The position numbers and the translations under genes were made by a program. This document shows, in pieces, positions 13,231 to 16,206 of a DNA stretch of 16,206 nt. Source of the stretch: VFMC01 sp031404435 (lineage in GTDB: Bacteria; Actinomycetota; Acidimicrobiia; Acidimicrobiales; Ilumatobacteraceae); the NCBI GenBank assembly GCA_031404435.1, contig JANNHO010000465.1, positions 1 to 16,206 on the forward strand. The letters run 5' to 3'. The notes beneath the pieces were generated by a model. The model was not told where the DNA came from and searched no databases. It saw only the letters and a list, made by a program, of their open reading frames with translations. Position 1 is the first letter of the stretch. The number at the start of each line of letters is the position of its first letter.

Positions 13231-14826
13231 ATGAACGCGACCGCTGGGGTGGATGCCATCGCACCCACCCCAGCGGTCGAACTTGTTTCGATCACCAAGC
13301 GCTACGGCCGTATCGTTGCCTGCGACGAGGTCGACCTGCAGCTTCGTCCCGGCGAGATCCACGGGATCCTGGGCGAGAATGGCGCGGGTAAGTCGACGCT
13401 GATGAAGATCCTCATCGGTCTCGTCCAACCCGACGCCGGAACGATCATCGTGGCCGGACGCCGGACCATCATCGGTGATCCACAGACCGCTGCCGATCTC
13501 GGCGTTGGCATGGTGCACCAGCACCTCAGCCTGGTCGACTCGCTGACGGTATGGGAGAACGTGCTGCTTGGCGATCATCGCCGCGTTGATCGGCGCGCGG
13601 CGCGCGACGAAGTGATCGAGGTCGCGGAGCATTATGGGCTCGGTATCGATCCCGACGCTCGCGTCGGAGATCTTTCCGCTGGCCTCCGGCAACGGGTCGA
13701 GCTGATCAAGTGCCTACGACGCGACCCGGCCATCTTGATCCTCGACGAACCGACATCGGTACTCACGCCTGCCGAGAGCGAGCAACTGTTCGAGACGCTG
13801 CGCTCAGTCGTCGCCAGCGAGCGGCGCGCTGTGGCACTCGTCAGCCACAAGCTCGCCGAGGTCCTTCATGCCACCGACATCGTCACGATCATGCGCCAAG
13901 GGCGGGTGGTGGATCGGCGCGCCACAGCCGATGCCACTGCTGCCTCGTTAGCTCGGGCGATGGTTGGTCGCGAAGTTTCGCTACGCGCCAGCGCGGCCGC
14001 ACTTGGTGCGACCGAGGTGTTCGCGTCGCGGCGGGATGATCGACACCGTGTGAGCAACGAGCGTCCGGTGATGTTGGCCCTCGATCACGTCAGCGTTCAT
14101 CGACGGGGTTTGGCTCTGCTCGATGATTTGTCCCTCACGGTTCACGCCGGTGAGATCGTCGGCGTCGCCGGCGTCGAAGGCAATGGACAACGCGAGCTCG
14201 GCGAGGTGCTGTCCAGCTTGCTCGCGATCGACGACGGCAGCGTCACCGTCGATGGCCAGACCGTGCGCGCCGGGCGCGCGGGCGCCATGGCCCGCGCCGG
14301 TGTCGCGGCAATTCCCGAAGACCGCCACGACTGCGGGTGCGTTCTCGACATGTCGATCGCCGACAACCTGTTGATCGACCGGATCGGCACAGTCGCTCGG
14401 CGAGGGTTCATCAGCGCAGCCAAGCGACGGGCTGCGGCTCAGGTGTTGATGGACGAGTTCGAGATCGTCGGGGCTGGCCCCGACGCGGCCTTCGGCAGCT
14501 TGTCAGGTGGCAATCAGCAACGGGTCGTGCTGGCGCGCGAACTCAGCCAACGACCGAAGGTTCTGGTTGCCGCTCAGCCGACACGCGGTCTCGACGTGGG
14601 CGCGATCGAGTACACGACCGAACGGTTGCGGGCCGCTGCCGCTTCTGGAATTGCGGTCCTGCTGATCTCGACTGAGCTCGAGGAGATTCTCGAGCTTTCG
14701 GATCGAATCGTCGTCATTGCGAGGGGTCGGGTGATCGGCGAGCTCGATCGTTCAGAGGCGACCTCGGAACGACTGGGTCTGCTGCTCGGCGGAGTGGAAG
14801 CGGGATGCCCCGATGACATCGAGTAG
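13231..14826 (+). CDS. BMP-type ABC importer ATPase, two nucleotide-binding domains
   Basis: From the ATG at 13231 it has 531 residues: two ABC domains fused in one chain, as in RbsA and nucleoside importers of the BMP type. Domain 1 is complete: Walker A GENGAGKST (48-56), signature L-S-A-G-L-R-Q-R-V-E-L (~148-158), Walker B I-L-I-L-D-E-P-T (~168-175), switch V-S-H-K. Domain 2 has the degenerate Walker A G-V-E-G-N-G-Q-R-E, signature LSGGNQQRV and V-A-A-Q-P-T-R-G-L-D, with Q in place of the catalytic E; this asymmetry is normal in this subfamily. The start is uncertain: TTG at 13219 and GTG at 13249 are in frame, and a 15-base-pair inverted repeat covers the first codons. It overlaps the first permease gene by 14 bases. 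Confidence 0.92.
   Translation: MNATAGVDAIAPTPAVELVSITKRYGRIVACDEVDLQLRPGEIHGILGENGAGKSTLMKILIGLVQPDAGTIIVAGRRTIIGDPQTAADLGVGMVHQHLSLVDSLTVWENVLLGDHRRVDRRAARDEVIEVAEHYGLGIDPDARVGDLSAGLRQRVELIKCLRRDPAILILDEPTSVLTPAESEQLFETLRSVVASERRAVALVSHKLAEVLHATDIVTIMRQGRVVDRRATADATAASLARAMVGREVSLRASAAALGATEVFASRRDDRHRVSNERPVMLALDHVSVHRRGLALLDDLSLTVHAGEIVGVAGVEGNGQRELGEVLSSLLAIDDGSVTVDGQTVRAGRAGAMARAGVAAIPEDRHDCGCVLDMSIADNLLIDRIGTVARRGFISAAKRRAAAQVLMDEFEIVGAGPDAAFGSLSGGNQQRVVLARELSQRPKVLVAAQPTRGLDVGAIEYTTERLRAAAASGIAVLLISTELEEILELSDRIVVIARGRVIGELDRSEATSERLGLLLGGVEAGCPDDIE
13238..13279 (+). promoter_or_regulatory. Perfect 15-bp inverted repeat at the start of the ATPase gene
   Basis: CGACCGCTGGGGTGG at 13238-13252 is exactly complementary to the bases at 13265-13279, with a 12-base loop between. 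The stem is very GC-rich and would be extremely stable in RNA. It starts seven bases after the ATPase ATG, inside codons 3-17. No T-run follows, so it is not a classic terminator. It could stabilise the abundant lipoprotein message and limit translation or transcription of the ATPase and permeases. Confidence 0.75.
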
Positions 14827-15991
14827 CGAAGCCACTGTTGCGCGTACGCCTGTCGGATTCACGTCTGCCGGCCGGTCGGCGACGCTGCGAATGACGACGC
14901 TGATCGGGCTGTATGTGCTGGCGGTCAGCGTCGCGCTTGCACTGTCGGGTGTGTTGATCGCTGTCACCGGTGGACCGTGGCGATCGGTGCTGAGTGCGTT
15001 GCTCGACGGATCACTCCGCAACCCGGGCCGGTGGGGCGATACGTGCACCGAGGCCGCACCGTTGCTGATCGTCGCCCTGGGCTCGATCGTGGCCACCCGT
15101 GCCGGTCTCGTCAACATCGGCCAGGAGGGTCAAGTCGCCGTCGGTGCTGCGTTCGCCGCGTTCGTCGCGACCCGCAGCTCCGGGCCGGCAACGATTGCCG
15201 CCGCGCTGATCGCCGGCATCGTTGGTGGAGCGCTGTGGGCGGGGCTGGCTGCCGTGCTGCGGTACTGGCGCAGGGTTCCTGAGGTGATCAGCACGCTGCT
15301 GCTGGTGTTCATCGCCGCACAGGGAACCGGATACCTGCTGACCCGCACGTTCCTCCTGCTCGACAACGATCCGAACAAGCCGAACCGGGTTCAGACCAGC
15401 GCACAGCTCGACACGGGAACGCGCATCGGTGAGATTCGCATCTTCGGCAACGAGTTCCCATGGTCGGTTCCCACCGCAGTGCTACTGGCTGTTGCCGTGG
15501 GGATGTTGCTGCACCGTTCCACGTGGGGATTCCGGTTGACCGTGCTCGGCCACAACCAGCGCACGGCGCAACGGATCGGGATCCCAGTCGTCATCGCCGG
15601 TACCACCGCGCTTGCCCTGAGCGGTGCGCTGGCCGGGTTGGCCGGCGCGGCGATGCTCGCGGGAGGCGCGGCGAACTACCGCTTCACTCCAGGGTTCTCG
15701 AACAACGTCGGCTGGGAGGGATTGCTCGTCGCGCTCGTCGCCCGCAACCGTCCGGCCGCGTGCATCCCCGTTGCTCTCGTGTTCGGTGCGTTGCGAACCG
15801 GGTCGGGCTTCCTCGCCGCAACAGGGGTCGAGCGCTCGATCGTCGATGTCGTTCGCTCGCTACTGGTACTGGCGTTGCTGGTTCCGCCGGCCGTCATTGC
15901 GATCCGTCGACGTCGACTCAGCCCTCCGCCAGCGTCGGTGTCGACCGATGAGCCGGTCGTGACGGCTTCGATGTCAGGGGTGGCCGGATGA
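14813..15991 (+). CDS. BMP-type ABC importer permease 1
   Basis: The 392-residue membrane protein starts at an ATG overlapping the last 14 bases of the ATPase gene. After a polar N-terminus of about 28 residues come about ten hydrophobic segments. The loop G-L-V-N-I-G-Q-E-G-Q (residues ~99-108) is the conserved 'G-x-x-N-I-G-x-E-G-Q' motif of the branched-chain amino acid/nucleoside permease superfamily. P-E-V-I-S-T-L-L (~158-165), L-G-H-N-Q-R-T-A-Q-R-I-G-I (the ATPase coupling region, ~245-257) and a G-A-L-A-G-L-A-G-A segment follow, as in NupB/YufP-like permeases. It forms the channel with permease 2. The stop overlaps the permease 2 start (ATGA). Confidence 0.9.
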   Translation: MTSSSEATVARTPVGFTSAGRSATLRMTTLIGLYVLAVSVALALSGVLIAVTGGPWRSVLSALLDGSLRNPGRWGDTCTEAAPLLIVALGSIVATRAGLVNIGQEGQVAVGAAFAAFVATRSSGPATIAAALIAGIVGGALWAGLAAVLRYWRRVPEVISTLLLVFIAAQGTGYLLTRTFLLLDNDPNKPNRVQTSAQLDTGTRIGEIRIFGNEFPWSVPTAVLLAVAVGMLLHRSTWGFRLTVLGHNQRTAQRIGIPVVIAGTTALALSGALAGLAGAAMLAGGAANYRFTPGFSNNVGWEGLLVALVARNRPAACIPVALVFGALRTGSGFLAATGVERSIVDVVRSLLVLALLVPPAVIAIRRRRLSPPPASVSTDEPVVTASMSGVAG

Positions 15992-16164
15992 TCGCCGGCA
16001 TCGTCAACGTCATCGTCGACGTACTCGGCGCCGAGGCGATGTACAACTCCGCGATCCGGTTCGCGATCGTGCTTGCATTCGCTGCCGTTGGCGAGTGGGT
16101 CGCCGAGCGTGCGGGCACGTTGAACATCTCGGCAGGCCTAAGAGTCTTCTGCTTCGTAGTTTAA
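15988..16164 (+). CDS. BMP-type ABC importer permease 2, truncated
   Basis: The ATG at 15988 overlaps the permease 1 stop. The first ~49 residues fit the second BMP permease: a short amphipathic start, A-M-Y-N-S-A-I-R-F-A-I-V-L-A-F-A-A-V-G-E, and E-R-A-G-T-L-N-I-S, the beginning of the family motif 'G-x-L-N-I-S-x-E-G-M'. At about 16132-16138 the sequence leaves the family: the expected E-G-M is replaced by G-L-R-V-F-C-F-V-V and a TAA at 16162-16164. Normal members exceed 280 residues, so this is only the N-terminal sixth. The break coincides with a fall in GC content and probably reflects a chimeric sequence end rather than a true short gene. Confidence 0.75.
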   Translation: MIAGIVNVIVDVLGAEAMYNSAIRFAIVLAFAAVGEWVAERAGTLNISAGLRVFCFVV

Positions 16165-16206
16165 AATGTTTTTGATATTTTTGTAATGCACAGTTCCCTC
16201 CAGCCG
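16135..16206. other. AT-rich terminal segment of foreign or chimeric origin
   Basis: The final ~66 bases (16141-16206) hold about 38% G+C by my count, with runs such as TTTAAAATG and GATATTTTTG that occur nowhere else in this GC-rich window. They interrupt permease 2 in the middle of a conserved motif. I see no coding frame, inverted-repeat end or target duplication. An assembly or library chimera at the sequence end is the simplest explanation; an inserted element is possible. Confidence 0.6.

Noticed and set aside
14153..14623. Apparently defective second nucleotide-binding domain in the importer ATPase (no GKS, Q for catalytic E)
   Set aside because: This degeneracy is usual in two-domain ATPases of the BMP/sugar importer type and does not mean a broken gene.

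Overview
The window is GC-rich, densely coding DNA with many ATGA/GTGA stop-start overlaps. Lipoprotein signal peptides ending in SCG, with an acidic, threonine-rich linker in one of them, fit a high-GC actinobacterium, perhaps of the Acidimicrobiia (inference; no rRNA or marker gene is present). The last ~70 bases differ sharply in composition and look like a chimeric or inserted end.

Layout. (1) 2-1272, plus strand: the C-terminal end of an IclR-type regulator overlapping an aldo/keto reductase gene, probably from a sugar or alcohol catabolic locus that starts outside the window. (2) 1382-4625, minus strand: a molybdate ABC transporter operon modA-modB-modC followed by a PadR-type regulator. 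(3) 4700-5185, minus strand: an SRPBCC-fold protein, with a GC-rich hairpin over its 3' end. (4) 5229-16134, plus strand: one long, tightly coupled catabolic and transport operon. It begins at a putative promoter whose -10 box overlaps a perfect TGGTC-A-GACCA operator of the GntR/FadR kind. It then encodes a possible 42-aa small protein, a GntR/FCD regulator, a cupin, the two subunits of an ATP-dependent hydantoinase/oxoprolinase (hyuA, hyuB), a Rieske oxygenase alpha subunit, an RraA-like aldolase-family protein, and a BMP-type ABC importer (lipoprotein, double ATPase, permease 1 and truncated permease 2).

How it may work together (inference): the BMP importer takes up a small, probably nitrogen-containing, nucleoside- or ureide-like compound. 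The Rieske enzyme oxidises or N-demethylates it, HyuAB opens a cyclic amide with ATP, and the cupin and RraA-like protein process products. The GntR regulator, sensing the substrate or an intermediate, represses its own operon through the operator on the promoter. The combination under one promoter is the most interesting system here; its substrate cannot be read from sequence alone.

No rRNA, tRNA, CRISPR array or recognisable insertion sequence was seen.
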